From positions 62,001 through 126,000 of the forward strand of contig LNGK01000004.1 of NCBI GenBank assembly GCA_001510575.1: a stretch of 64,000 nt of DNA, in the 5' to 3' direction. Under the pieces are notes generated by a model, which was given only the letters and a program-made list of their open reading frames with translations, had not been told where the DNA came from and ran no database searches. The DNA is from Knoxdaviesia capensis. Its lineage: Eukaryota > Ascomycota > Sordariomycetes > Microascales > Gondwanamycetaceae. Both the position numbers and the translations under genes were made by a program. Positions 49,009 through 60,501 of the stretch are shown here, one piece after another (the stretch's first letter is position 1; each line of letters opens with the position of its first letter).

Positions 49009-49871
49009 CTATGACGGCGCAGCGCTCGGGGGGACCGGCTTCGTATATGTGACCTTCTCGACAGCGACGGTCTCGTTGCCGTTCTCGTCTTTCCTTAGTT
49101 GGTATACGTAGAGGGTGAGCGAGATTCCTTGCAGCTGTCGGGGAGAGAAAAGCGTCGGTTTGTTAGCTAGGGGTCGGACAAATCCGCGGGTATGGGGCGG
49201 AAGGAGGGGAGCAACATACATCCATCAAGCAGAAGCTGGGCACGGGCTCCTCGCCGGGACTCGCCCAGCCGGTGGAGTAAGCGCCGGTGGCACTGCCGGG
49301 GTTGACGAAGAACTTGTCCATGTACTCGAAGGCGTCGAAGCGGTGGGTGCCGCCCCAGCACAGCACGTCGACGTCGAGCTTGCTGGCCTCGGCGAGCAGC
49401 AGGTCGGGCTCGTTGGACACGAGCGTGAAGCCCTCGAGGAAGCCGATGCGCAGGTTGCCGTGCGTGACCACCTGGGTCAGCGGCAGCGACGTGGCCTCGA
49501 CGTCCATGCGGCCCTTGACGATCTTCAGGTCGGGCGAGATGCTGCGCAGGTACTCGTACGTCGCGCGGTCGGTCAGGTTGCCCAGGCACAGCGTCTGCGA
49601 GATCTTGCCGGGGGTCAGGAGCTTCTTGAACTGTTTGCGGAGCAGCACACGGTGTTTGTCAGTGGGTGGGCTTTCCGGAGTGCGTTTGCGAGTGGCCACG
49701 GCAGAGAGGCAGGGCGGGGCGTCTCGGGTCTCCGGGGGCCTCGAGCTGGGCCTCTTGAGCTAGGACACCGGTGCAGAAGGTAGAATCCGGGCGGCGACTA
49801 ACCTTGGGCGGGATGTCAATCGCACGGTCTGGTATGTGCAGATCACCGATGACGAGGAGGAGGAACGCCAT
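49009..49871 (-). CDS. VPS29: Retromer subunit Vps29
   Basis: Three exons: 49871-49803, 49630-49220, 49134-49009; 201 residues. MAFLLLVIGDLHIPDRA, then (exon 2) LLTPGKISQTLCLGNLTD, IVKGRMD, LDVDVLCWGGTHRFDAFEY and FVNPGSATGAY are the calcineurin-like phosphoesterase fold motifs of Vps29; the final exon carries LYVYQL. Vps29 is a scaffold of the Vps35-Vps29-Vps26 retromer trimer that recycles receptors from endosomes. Most Vps29 proteins lack phosphatase activity although the metal-site residues remain. The C-terminal extension after VYQLRKDENGNE is short. Intron 1 is 172 nt and in frame with exon 2, so the frame alone does not exclude retention. Confidence 0.94.
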
Positions 49872-51618
49872 GGCGGGCGAGAGCAGGCGGTGCAACGAGC
49901 GCCGGTAAGGATATATTATAGGGCTCCGGGTGGGAGTGAGTCGTTCGGGCCTGGCAATGGATGTGAGTGAGACCCGGCACGAGTCGGGAGAGGACCGGGG
50001 GGGTGAGCTGTTGCGGACACAGCTGTCTCGGCGCAGATCGGTCGGAGGCGGGGGCGGCGGGGACGGGATGGTCGGGGCAGTCAAGGCCGAGGGAGGAGAG
50101 TCGAGCACAACAAAGACCGATATCGAAGAGCCGAAATCACACAATCTCTGTTTCTTCCCGTATTTGTTCGTTCCGGTCGTCACAGATGGCAATTCGCACA
50201 GAAGAAAAGCTTGAGATATGGCTGGGCGGAGTGGGATTATTAGGAACTTGGAAGCTTCCGCGAACTGTTTGCTGCGCTGACGTCTTTCCAATGTGGAAAC
50301 TTCAGGAGTGGTCAAATAAGTAATTCGGTGGGTCATATAGACAGGCATGCTGAGTCACGACGGACACTGTGCCGGGATGTGGTCGCACACTGTTCGGGCG
50401 GGACTATCCCGGTGCCCGTCCGGGATGATGAGAACGGGGTTGGTATCATGAGGGATTGGGATTGAGAGTTCAATGCGTGAACTGCTAGGTGGTCTAGGGC
50501 GGGGAAAGAAGTTGGATGTGTGAAGCTGTCTGTAACTCTTTTCTAGGATTAAAGTGATGTTCATCCAAGCATATTACAATGATTTTGGAGATCTCTGTAT
50601 GTAGAATCCGGTATCGGATGAAGTTGGTAGAAATGACCGAGATAAGTTTCCGCAATTTACCAAAGAGGAGGGCTAAGAAGCTTTTTATATATGCAGTTGT
50701 AAACATTATCATATACCTACGTATCCCCAAACCTTGACGTTGTCGAGAGACCCATCTCCGGCCGCTCTGTCCAGATTCACAACCCTAACCCGAACAGCCC
50801 TAACAGGAACCCTAACGCGAATCCTTCTGGAGCCATGGGTGGCCAGCTTCACAACGTCGGAGACGACCGAGATTGCTGCCGTCAAGGGTTTTTCCAGAAG
50901 CATTGGGCAGATAGCATGGCATGAAAAAGGATAGCCATTGGCAGGTTATCAGAGATCGGTTGGATAAGAATCGGTTGGGGGTTCCAATGCTCAAAGAATG
51001 ACACTTGTCGTCCACCGTTATGCGTTTGCATGTACGCAGAAGCAAACACCCCCAGTGCCCCTCACCCCCCCAAACCTGCCGGAACCCGCCACCATGCGAC
51101 GGTGACTCCATCTTCACGGTGCCACTGGGGGCACGACATACATCATGAAATCTGTGGGTGTTTCGGACGTGTAGAAAGCTTGTTGGCGGGATATGGCTAC
51201 ATGCCAGTCAGTCAATCTCAGGAACTTGCACGCCGTAGCTGGATTTTGATTTAACACGAGCCATTGGATCCTTGAGCTATATACCCGAGACCACGGCACA
51301 TCGTAAGTGGGGAGAAAAAGCCTAGCTACGAGCAGGGTTTCTCTTGAAGATCAACTTATTCTCGAAGGTAAGGCCATTACATAACAGGCCAGACCTTTTA
51401 GCCGTAAGTTTCAAAACCTCTCGCTTTCTTTGCCTCCCATCACGGAATCACGGTTTGTGTGTGTGTGCGTATCAAATCCAATCCTCCTCCAACCAAAGCC
51501 GTTCCCACGCAGCCCACTACAAAAACCCGCTTTGTGTGTCTCTGGCTGTTTACTTACCGCCTCTCCCCCCCCTCCCCCCCTCTCTATCTTATCCCGCTTG
51601 CTCCATCCTACAGGCGTC
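49872..51618. promoter_or_regulatory. Divergent promoter region VPS29 / AGX1
   Basis: 1.75 kb without a recognisable gene. A cluster of three CCCTAAC elements lies at 50781-50816. A possible 5' UTR intron of AGX1 runs from GTAAGG at 51368 to CCTACAG at 51613 (speculative). Confidence 0.5.
50781..50816. promoter_or_regulatory. Cluster of three telobox-like CCCTAAC elements
   Basis: AACCCTAAC, GCCCTAAC and AACCCTAAC within 36 bp, same orientation. They resemble telobox elements bound by TTAGGG-repeat factors; binding is inferred. Confidence 0.5.
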
Positions 51619-53534
51619 ATGATGTCGCGCAATCCCTACCGTTCTCTATCTAGTCTAGCCCTGCCCGTTCGACGCTGCTCCTCCGATCCACGTCCGGCGC
51701 TGCTACTGCAAACTTCTCCCCTCAATTACCCAGCCGGCGTGTCTTCCAACTTTGCTCCGGCTCGTTCGTACCATAGCCAGCGTCTTACGGCAGACATTAC
51801 TACGCAGCAGCAGCTTCGCCCAAAGGTCAGTTTTTGATTGTAGCAGGGAAGGGAAGGAACCCCCCGTTTTAAGGCTCTAGTCGCTCCTTCCTGCACACCA
51901 CCCCGCGCGCGGAACCCCCGATTTGACCGTTGACACCATTTTGGAACTTTTTTCCTTCTTTCTTTATATCCCACCCCTCCACGTAAAATTCTTCTTTGCA
52001 TATACTTCTCAAGTCATATATCCTGGAGTAGTTCTCTTTCCATTTATTTCCTACTCTCCGGTACTTCTTCAATTCCAATTCTTAACCTCTCCGCTTTATT
52101 ATTTTGCCTCCGTTTTCTCTGTCCTCTTCCGTAGATCTCTTCACATCGTTCGTCATCGGCGGTTTCTTCCACATTAATCCCGTCCCGCAAAATGTCTACC
52201 CAACCGCCTCACGCCTCGCTGCTCATCCCGGGCCCGGTCGAGTTTGACGATGCCGTGCTCCAATCAATGGGCCACTTCAGGTGAGATTACCCCTCTATTT
52301 GTTCCCCCCCCCCTGGCCCCACGGCACCCCGACAGCTACCCGTCCCGGACAACTCCATTTCCTTCCGTGTGTGCCGGCGTCTCGTTTTCTAACCACGGTA
52401 TACACTGACCTAGCGAGAGCCACGTCTCCCCGGCCTTCGTGTCCGTCTTCGGTGAGACCCTGTCGATGCTGCGGCCCCTCTTCCAGACTCAGGACCCCAC
52501 GTCGCAGCCGTTTATCCTGTCCGGCTCGGGCACATTGGGCTGGGATCTTGTGGCTGCGAACCTGATTGAGCCTGGCGAGGATGCGCTCGTGCTGAACACC
52601 GGATACTTCAGCGACGGCTTCGGTGACTGCCTGGAGACCTACGGCGCGAATGTGACCCACCTGCGCGCCGAACTGGGTGGCCAGGTGTCGCTGGCGGATG
52701 TTGAGGCTGCCGTGTCAGCGAAGAAGTACAAGGTGCTGACGGTCACCCACGTTGACACTTCGACTGGTGTGCTCAGCGAGCTGCCTAACCTGGCCGCGGC
52801 TGTGCATCGTATCTCGCCGGAAACTCTCGTGATTGTTGACGGTGTGTGCAGTGTTGGCTGCGAGGAGATTGATTTTGACGCGTGGAAGCTGGACGGTGTC
52901 ATCACTGCCAGCCAGAAGGCTATTGGATGCCCGGCTGGTCTGTCCATCTCGATGTTCAGCGGCCGCGCCATGGAGGTTTTCCAGAACCGCAAGACGGCTC
53001 CCCGGTCGTACTTTGCGTCAATGAAGAACTGGACGCCCAGTAAGTCTGGAACCCCGGAATAAGTTGACCTGTAAAATTCTAACTTCGACATCAGTCATGA
53101 AGAACTATGAGGCCAAGAAGCCTTCGTACTTCGCCACCCCGTCTCCCCAGCTCATCCACGCCCTGCACACTGCGCTGACCCAGGCCCTGGCCCGCCCGCT
53201 GGCGGAGCGCTTCCAGAAGCACAAGGCGGCGTCCGACCGCATCAAGCAGGCGGTCAGCGACCTGGGACTGAAGCAGATTGCGGCGAAGCCCGAGGACCAG
53301 GCCCACGGTCTGACCACGATCTACGTGCCCGAGACCGTCAAGGTTGCCGAGCTCCTGCCGGTGCTGGGCCAGAAGGGAGTGGTGTTTGCCGGCGGTGTGC
53401 ACAAGGCCATTGCGTCGAAATACATCCGGATTGGCCACATGGGCGTGAGTGTGCTCGACCCCAGCCGCGGCGACGTTGACCGGGCCATCTCGGCGCTTAA
53501 GTCCGGCCTAGCCGCGTTTGGTTATGAGAAGTAG
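51619..53534 (+). CDS. AGX1: Alanine-glyoxylate aminotransferase, class V PLP enzyme
   Basis: Exons 51619-51825, 52135-52280, 52414-53039, 53095-53534 encode 472 residues; starting instead at the in-frame ATG at 52192 gives 384 residues, the usual family length. The first about 88 residues of the long form are rich in Arg, Ser and Leu with few acids, a mitochondrial presequence; MSTQPPHASLLIPGPVEF opens the enzyme. GSGTLGWDLVAANL, THVDTSTG, DGVCSVGCEEIDFDAW and ITASQKAIGCPAGLS carry the PLP site, with the Schiff-base lysine at residue 286 of the long form (198 of the short). RIGHMG near the C-terminus is typical. The enzyme makes glycine from glyoxylate and alanine. There is no C-terminal SKL-type signal (ends GYEK). 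The 309-nt first intron ends in CT-rich promoter-like sequence, suggesting a second transcription start. Confidence 0.94.
51826..52134 (+). promoter_or_regulatory. AGX1 intron 1 with possible internal promoter
   Basis: Donor GTCAGT, acceptor TCCGTAG. The last 180 nt are strongly pyrimidine-rich, like the leaders of other genes here, and the first ATG after it (52192) begins the conserved enzyme. Confidence 0.4.
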
Positions 53535-55249
53535 AGTATTGGGTGAATTTCGTGATCTTTTCAGATACATAAATATACAGCTTGTCCTGTCATATTGCAC
53601 GGTTGATATGAACAAGAACTATTTCTGGAGCGTCGACCGAAGTTTCAAATAAAAGTGTTGCACACCTTTTTCAAACGGCAAGAGATTTCCCGTGCGGCCC
53701 ACTCACTTGACCGTGTTGTCGTTCCAACCGCCGGAGCGACGACATTACCTGCGTCGCACATTTCAAAAAGGTCCTCGGCCCCTATCACCACAACAGTCTG
53801 CGGAGCACCTGAAACTAACCGTACGTCGGCGGTGAAAAAAAAAAAAAGACCAGCGAAGCTGTTCCGTTTACGAAAAAAAAAAATTGGGTGTATCTCCGTT
53901 GCCCCTCGTTGTGTTGTCTGTTAAGTGGTTTAGTGGCCGGTCCAGGCTGCATAGCTTGCCGCGTTTTTCCGTCTAGGCATTCACGCCTGTCTACTGTACG
54001 TATTAGAAAGTTGCACACCGTAAATGCTAGACGACACACTGGATGCACTCAACGCCACACTCCGCTGTGGCTGAATAATGCGTTCAGGGTGGTTCCCCCG
54101 CCATATCATTGTTTGGGTCTGGCCGTTTTCTGCCGGTCTTTCGCTCATGTGCAGGGGAGACCACGCTCACCGCCCCCAGTCAATTGCATGTACTGTACTC
54201 AAGCCATATTCACAACACTGCAAAGGAACAACAGCAAACAGCCTTGACCAGCTTATACCGCTCGCTTCCTGCTGCAGCTTCCTTCCCACTCTGGCTTTCG
54301 CTGTGCTCCTTCCCACACACGAAAACAACACACACCTTGAATAATCCAAGCCGCCAACACAACACCCCTCCTTGGATTTTCTTCCTGTTTCTTGTTGCCT
54401 CGTTTTCTTCTCTATCTCTACAATCTTCAGGCTTTCTCGGGAAATCATCACAGTTCCTTATCTCCTGATAAATCCAAACATTGTGATCACCTCTTCTTTT
54501 TTCTTTTGGTTTCTTCTCTATTCCATTCTTCCTTCTTGCTGCTGTTTTTATTATCGTTTGTGTTTTTTCCCTGTCTTTTTTTTTTTTTTCCCTGTCCCGT
54601 CTCCTCCACCCCGCGTTCGCACGCACCCCTCACACGCTTCACCTCTTTTTTTTTCCTCAACCCACACCTATTCTCCTCTCTTCAACTTACAGCTCACACC
54701 GGTTGGCCAGCATTCTTCGATCCTCATCCGACCTTGGACTCCACCCCACGATCGGATTTTTTTTCTCTTCGTCTTCCGCGCCCACACCTGTTCCCATACA
54801 AAACATCCGGCCGCTACAGCTCGGAAGTCTTGCTGTGCGAACTCGCTCTCGCTACCCCGATCGGTGTTCCCGCATCCACAGCTGTCCCCGTGTACGTGAA
54901 CCGCTTCCGCCTTTCGTGCGAACACGCTTCGGATCTTCGATTTCTCCGACCTTCGCGCGAAGTTCATCGCCTCCGACAACAACCGGCGGCTTTCTCTCTT
55001 CGTGCTTAATAGCACCGACAGCTCCCTTCCATATTGATTGGATCGTCTGTCTGTGTCTCTTTTTTTGCTGTTGCCGTCGCCGTCGTCGTTCTTCGAGCTA
55101 CCCCTCTTCGCCCTCTTTTTTTTTTCTCCGACAACCAACACACCAAACCAGGGTCTCCCTTCGTCCCTCATCGAAATTTTTCCTTCTCTCTTCTTTTCCA
55201 CCCCCTCCTCTTGAAAACATCTTCTCTACCATAAGGGACACATTTGACC
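53535..55249. promoter_or_regulatory. CRM1 upstream region and long ATG-free leader
   Basis: 1.7 kb between the AGX1 stop and the CRM1 start. From 54191 to 55249 there is not one ATG on the plus strand, and the sequence is very CT-rich, consistent with a long untranslated leader or promoter of CRM1. No other gene seen. Confidence 0.6.
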
Positions 55250-58200
55250 ATGGCACCCACAATACAGGAGCTGGACATTCTCGTCCAGTCCTTTTACGAG
55301 GGCCGCGGTGAGCAGGTAGGATTTACACTTCGCCATTTCTCGCCGGCGAAGATTGGAACCGGCGCGCGTGAGAATTGGTTACTGACGCCACTTTCTTCCG
55401 GCATTTAGCAAAAGGCAGCGCAAACCGCCTTGAACCAGGTAGGTCTACATCCCCTCCACGTCTTGGCCGGCTCTTACAGCTAGGTGCTTAAGTCCAAGTT
55501 CTATACTGACAATTGCCTTTAGTTCAAAGAGAATCCCGACTCGTGGTTGCTGGTTGATAAGATCCTCTCCGAAGCTTCATACCCCCAAACGAAATGTACG
55601 CTCCACTCCCAAACTCATACCACACTTTGACTGAAGTTTTGCGATGCTAATTACCGTGTATATCATTATTTCGTCTTCTAGATCTGGGCCTTCAGGTTCT
55701 TGACAATGTTATCATGACCCGGTGGAAGGTTTTGCCTCGGGAGCAGTGCCTAGGTAAGCGCGCACACTTCACGTTGATTCCTAATGTAGTCGTGCCAGCA
55801 GATCTGCTAACTTGTGTGTGTTTTTAGGCATCCGAAATTTTGTCGTCGAGTTCATCTTGCAATCATCTAGCTCGGAAGAATCGTTACGAAGCTCCAAGAC
55901 CCTGCTGAACAAGCTCAACCTCGTCCTTGTCTCCATCCTGAAGCAGGAATGGCCTCACAACTGGCCCACCTTCATCAACGAGATCATTCAGGCCTGCCAT
56001 AAGAGTCTGTCGATTTGCGAGAACAACATGATCATCCTCCGTCTTCTCTCCGAAGAAGTGTTCGACTACTCTGCTGAGCAGATGACTTCGACGAAAACCC
56101 GCAACCTCAAGACCACCATGTGCGCCGAGTTCTCGCAGATCTTCCAGCTTTGCCAGGAGATTCTCAACACCGCCAACCAGGTCAGCCTTGTCAAGGCTAC
56201 TCTCGAGACTCTGCTTCGCTTCTGCAACTGGATTCCCCTGGGCTACATCTTCGAGACTAACTTGATCGATACTCTGCGCACCCGGTTCCTGAGCATTCCC
56301 GATTTCCGCAACGTGACCCTGCAGGTCCTCACTGAGATTGGAGGTCTCCAGACCGGTACTTCCGAACAGCCGCACATGTACCAAGAACAGCTCATCAAGA
56401 TGTTCACCGAGGTCCTTACCACCATCTCCGACCTCATTCCCATCTCCCTCGACCTGAAGTCGACCTACACAGCAAGCAACTCGAGAGATCAGGAGTTCAT
56501 CCAGAATCTGGCACTGTTTCTGTGCAACTTCTTTGGCACCCATCTGAGTGTAAGAAAAAAAACACCCCGTGCTTCTACTGTTTCTAACTTATCGCCTGCC
56601 ATTGTTTCATTCTATCATGTTTGCTAACACCGGACCCCTCACTCCAGCTGATCGAGAACCTACCGAACCGCGACTTCCTTACCCACGGCCATTTCTATCT
56701 CATCCGCATCTCCCAGATCGACGACCGCGAACTCTTCAAGATTTGCCTGGACTACTGGCTGAAGCTTGTCCAGGAACTATACGACGAGATGCAGAAGCTT
56801 CCGGTGTCTGACTTGAACCCCATGCTGGCCCTGAGCGGCGGTGTCTCCATTGGCGGCGCTCCCAACCCCGCCCTTCTCGCCGACTACCCCCTCAGAAAAC
56901 ACAAGTACGCCGAGGTGCTGTCGAACCTGCGTGTTGTAATGATCGAGAAGATGGTGCGACCTGAGGAAGTCCTGATTGTCGAGAACGACGAGGGTGAAAT
57001 CGTGCGCGAGTTTGTCAAGGAGAGCGACACCGTACAGCTCTACAAGACCATCCGCGAGTGTCTGGTGTATCTGACCCACCTGGATGTTGTCGACACCGAA
57101 AACATCATGACCGACAAGCTGGCCAAGCAGGTCGACGGCTCCGAGTGGTCGTGGCACAACTGCAACGTTCTCTGCTGGGCCATCGGATCGATTTCCCTGG
57201 CCATGAACGAAGAGACCGAGAAGCGGTTCCTTGTGACTGTCATTAAGGACCTCCTTGGTCTTACGGAGATGAAGCGAGGCAAGGACAACAAGGCAGTTGT
57301 CGCCAGTAACATTATGTACATTGTCGGACAGTACCCCCGGTTCCTGAAGGCCCATTGGAAGTTCCTGAAGACTGTGGTGAACAAGCTGTTCGAGTTCATG
57401 CACGAGTCGCACGAGGGTAAGACTCTCCCCCCCCATTTATATCTCGTTTTGCTTCCTATCTTTTGGAATGCCATTCCAATTTTGACTTGAATCGCAGCTA
57501 ACTAGTGACCCTCCCCCTTCTTTTTCTTCTGCTATAGGTGTTCAAGACATGGCCTGCGACACCTTCATTAAGATTGCACGCCAGTGCCGCCGCCACTTTG
57601 TCGCCCTCCAGCCTAGCGAGTCGGAGCCCTTCATTGAGGAGATCGTCTCCAACATGAACACCATCACCTGCGACCTGACTCCTCAGCAGGTACATACCTT
57701 TTACGAGGCCTGCGGCTACATGGTGGCCGCCCAAGGCAACAAGCACCAGCAGGAGCGGCTGCTCGCGGATCTGATGGCCCTCCCCAACGCTGCTTGGGAC
57801 GAGATCATCAAGCAGGCCAACATGAATCCGTCGATTCTCCAAAACGCGGAGACCATCAAGGTCATCGGCAACATCATGAAGACCAATGTGTCGGCCTGCA
57901 CGTCGATTGGCCCGTACTTCTACCCTCAGATTGGCCGGATATATCATGATATGCTCCAGATGTATCGCGCGACCAGCACTCTGATTTCGCAGGCGGTGGC
58001 TACCGAAGGCGAGATCGCCACCAAGATGCCCAAAGTCCGCGGCCTTCGCACCGTCAAGAAGGAGATCCTTAAGCTGATCGAAGTCTACGTGGAGAAGGCC
58101 GAGGACATTGCGTCGGTTCGCCAGCAGATGGTGCCGCCTCTGCTGGAGACCATCCTTACTGACTACAACCAGAACGTTGCGGGCGCCCGTGACGCGGAGG

Positions 58201-59259
58201 TTCTCAAGGCCATGTCGGTCATCATCACGAAGATCGGTGTATGTTTCTACCCCCCCCCTTGCTTGATATATATCTTTCCTTTAGGTGCTAACATGCTCTT
58301 CTTCTTTTTGCAGAACATGATGGAGGACCAAGTCCCAATCATCATGCAGAATGTGTTTGAGTGCACTCTGTCGATGATCAACAAGGACTTCTCCGAGTAC
58401 CCCGAGCATCGCGTTGAGTTCTTTAACCTCCTCCGGGCCATTAACCTCAAGTGCTTCCCTGGTAGGTCTTTCTCAGCTGCCCTGCTTGTGAAGTCGTGCC
58501 ACATTCTCTGCTAACACTATTGATTTCCATAGCCCTGCTCAAACTTGACAGCCATCAGTTCAAGTTTGTCATCGACTCGTGCTCGTGGGCCTTCAAGCAC
58601 GACAACCGCGATGTCGAAGCTGCGGGTCTGAACATGTGCCTGGAGCTGATCAACAACATTTCGGACACCGATGTTCAGACATCCAACGTGTTCTTCCAGC
58701 AGTTCTTCATTCCCATCCTGCAGGATGTGTTCTTCGTGGTGACGGATACCGACCACAAGGCCGGCTTCAAGACGCAGTCGATGCTGCTGATGCGGATGTT
58801 CTTCCTGGTGCAGCCGGCGGACGGATCGGCGCCGAAGATCCAGGGCCCCATCTACACCCCGGAGCAGGCTCCGGCGGGAACCAGCAACCGGGAGTTCCTG
58901 TCGAAGTTTGTTTCGAACTTGCTCAGCAACGCTTTCCGGAACCTGCAGCCGTGAGTGCCCCCTGCATATCCCCTGATATGTATTACATCTTATTTACTGA
59001 CTCGGACTTGCTTTCCCATAGGGTCCAAATTACATCGTTTGTGGAGGGGCTGTTCAGCCTGAACATGCAGTACGATCGCTTCCGGCTGAACCTCCGCGAC
59101 TTCTTGATCTCGCTGAAGGAGTTCGCTGGCGACAACGCCGAGCTGTTTGCATATGAGAAGGAGCAGCAAGAGCGGGAGAACCGGGCGGCAGACTACCAGC
59201 GCCGCAAGAACGTGGGCGGATTGTTGAAGCCGTCGGAGATTGAAGAGGAGGAGATGTGA
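55250..59259 (+). CDS. CRM1: Exportin-1 / CRM1 nuclear export receptor
   Basis: Ten exons: 55250-55315, 55409-55438 (30 nt), 55523-55595, 55682-55753, 55828-56549, 56648-57416, 57538-58238, 58314-58461, 58533-58950, 59022-59259; 1,078 residues. Frames and splice consensus agree throughout. MAPTIQELDILVQSFYEG starts the importin-beta N-terminal repeat. The Xpo1 core includes EWPHNWPTFINEII and the very conserved ASNIMYIVGQYPRFLKAHWK, LFEFMHESHEGVQDMACDTF and MINKDFSEYPEHR. The C-terminal helix and acidic tail end GGLLKPSEIEEEEM. CRM1 binds leucine-rich export signals with RanGTP and exports proteins, pre-ribosomes and snRNA. The residue aligned with leptomycin-reactive Cys528 (human) is Thr527 here (LLGLTEMKRG), as in budding yeast. 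After the TGA the frame stays open for 71 more codons. Confidence 0.97.
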
Positions 59260-59475
59260 CTTAATGAGGAGTTTCGGTCGGAGTATTCACCATGGTATGA
59301 GATGACAGCCGGCCCGTCACAACCGCCGCCACGTTCACAGTCGGCCCCGGTGTCCTCGCCGCCCCGGGCGGCTTCCTCCACCAACCTGGGGATGTCTCGG
59401 GTGGAGGTTGGTGGTTCCGGTAGTGGGGCCCACAATGGGGATGGACTGGATGGGTGGGAGATGTACGGGCTGTAA
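59260..59475 (+). other. In-frame open extension downstream of the CRM1 stop codon
   Basis: The CRM1 stop is TGA followed by CTT. The same frame then stays open for 71 codons to TAA at 59473-59475. The extension begins LNEEFRSEYSPWYEM and continues Ser/Pro-rich, then Gly-rich, ending DGLDGWEMYGL. Base composition stays gene-like until the TAA and turns T-rich immediately after. Known: UGA-CUN is a leaky stop context. Chance cannot be excluded for an ORF of this length. Confidence 0.35.
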
Positions 59476-60217
59476 AACAAAGACATAGCTATGCGCACGA
59501 GAGAGTGTTTCCCCGTTCTGTTTATTCCATTTTCTTCTTTTTCGTCTTCTTGTTCCTTTTACGGTTTCTCATTTCTTTTATCGTTTTTTTTGTTTCCTTT
59601 TAAGCAATGAAAAATACAGCACAGTTTATGGGGAGTTTTATGATATCTTTTCTGGTTTCATTTTTTTCATTTCCTTTTTGCTTGAAGATTATTGAGTTTG
59701 GGGACTTGTTCTTTTTGCTTAAGTACACTCACTACACTAACACCAAGAATTAAGAACCATAAGATCTTGCTAGGGGTTTCTTGATATTGATATATTGCAT
59801 AGGACCAAATTTGAATCTTACTAAAGGGGAGGTGGGAATGGGAGGGTGGGATAGGGCCTGCTGCTTTTCTGCTTATTTTTACCTTTACTTTTATTTCTCA
59901 TTATTTCTGCTTATGCATTATTCCATTGAAACATACCTTTTACATACCATACCCCTAACAGAACAGACTACTATGTGATTAACTCTTGTCCCTCACTCAC
60001 AGACTTTTTTATAGTTGGAAAGGGGATCTTCATAGCTTATACCAGACCTATGAACTCCATGGTACCTTTATTCCTCAGAATCCCAGCTACACATAAGATT
60101 CCAACCGAACAATAGCCTGGTAGGGAAGACTTCCTAAAAGTGGATTCCAGGCTGAACCCCTGCAGTGTATTGAGCTATAAAAGACCATAGGAATAGAAAC
60201 CAGAATACACAATATAA

Positions 60218-60308
60218 GAAAAATCAGAAAAATCAGAAAAATCAGAAAAATCAGAAAAATCAGAAAAATCAGAAAAATCAGAAAAATCAGAAAAATCAGA
60301 AAAATCAG
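60218..60308. repeat. 9-bp minisatellite, unit GAAAAATCA
   Basis: Ten consecutive, essentially exact GAAAAATCA copies followed by a poly-A run. Confidence 0.97.
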
Positions 60309-60485
60309 AAAAAAAAAAAAAGGATCTGCCCCACAGCTCGGTGTCGAGTTCGGATATGGGTTGCCACGCAAGAAAGCGGGATTGGGACTACAGGATGCCA
60401 GGAGAACCCGAAAAAAAAGTGAAGGGCTGGTGCATGCATGCTCTGGAATATAGTCTGCATTCAACCTATCTGTGAGTTTCTGTGC

Positions 60486-60501
60486 GGGGGGGGGGGGGGG
60501 G
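60486..60501. repeat. G16 homopolymer
   Basis: Sixteen G in a row, flanked by TGTGC and TGTAG. Confidence 0.97.

Noticed and set aside
60218..60308. CRISPR-like array
   Set aside because: Units are contiguous 9-mers without spacers: a minisatellite.
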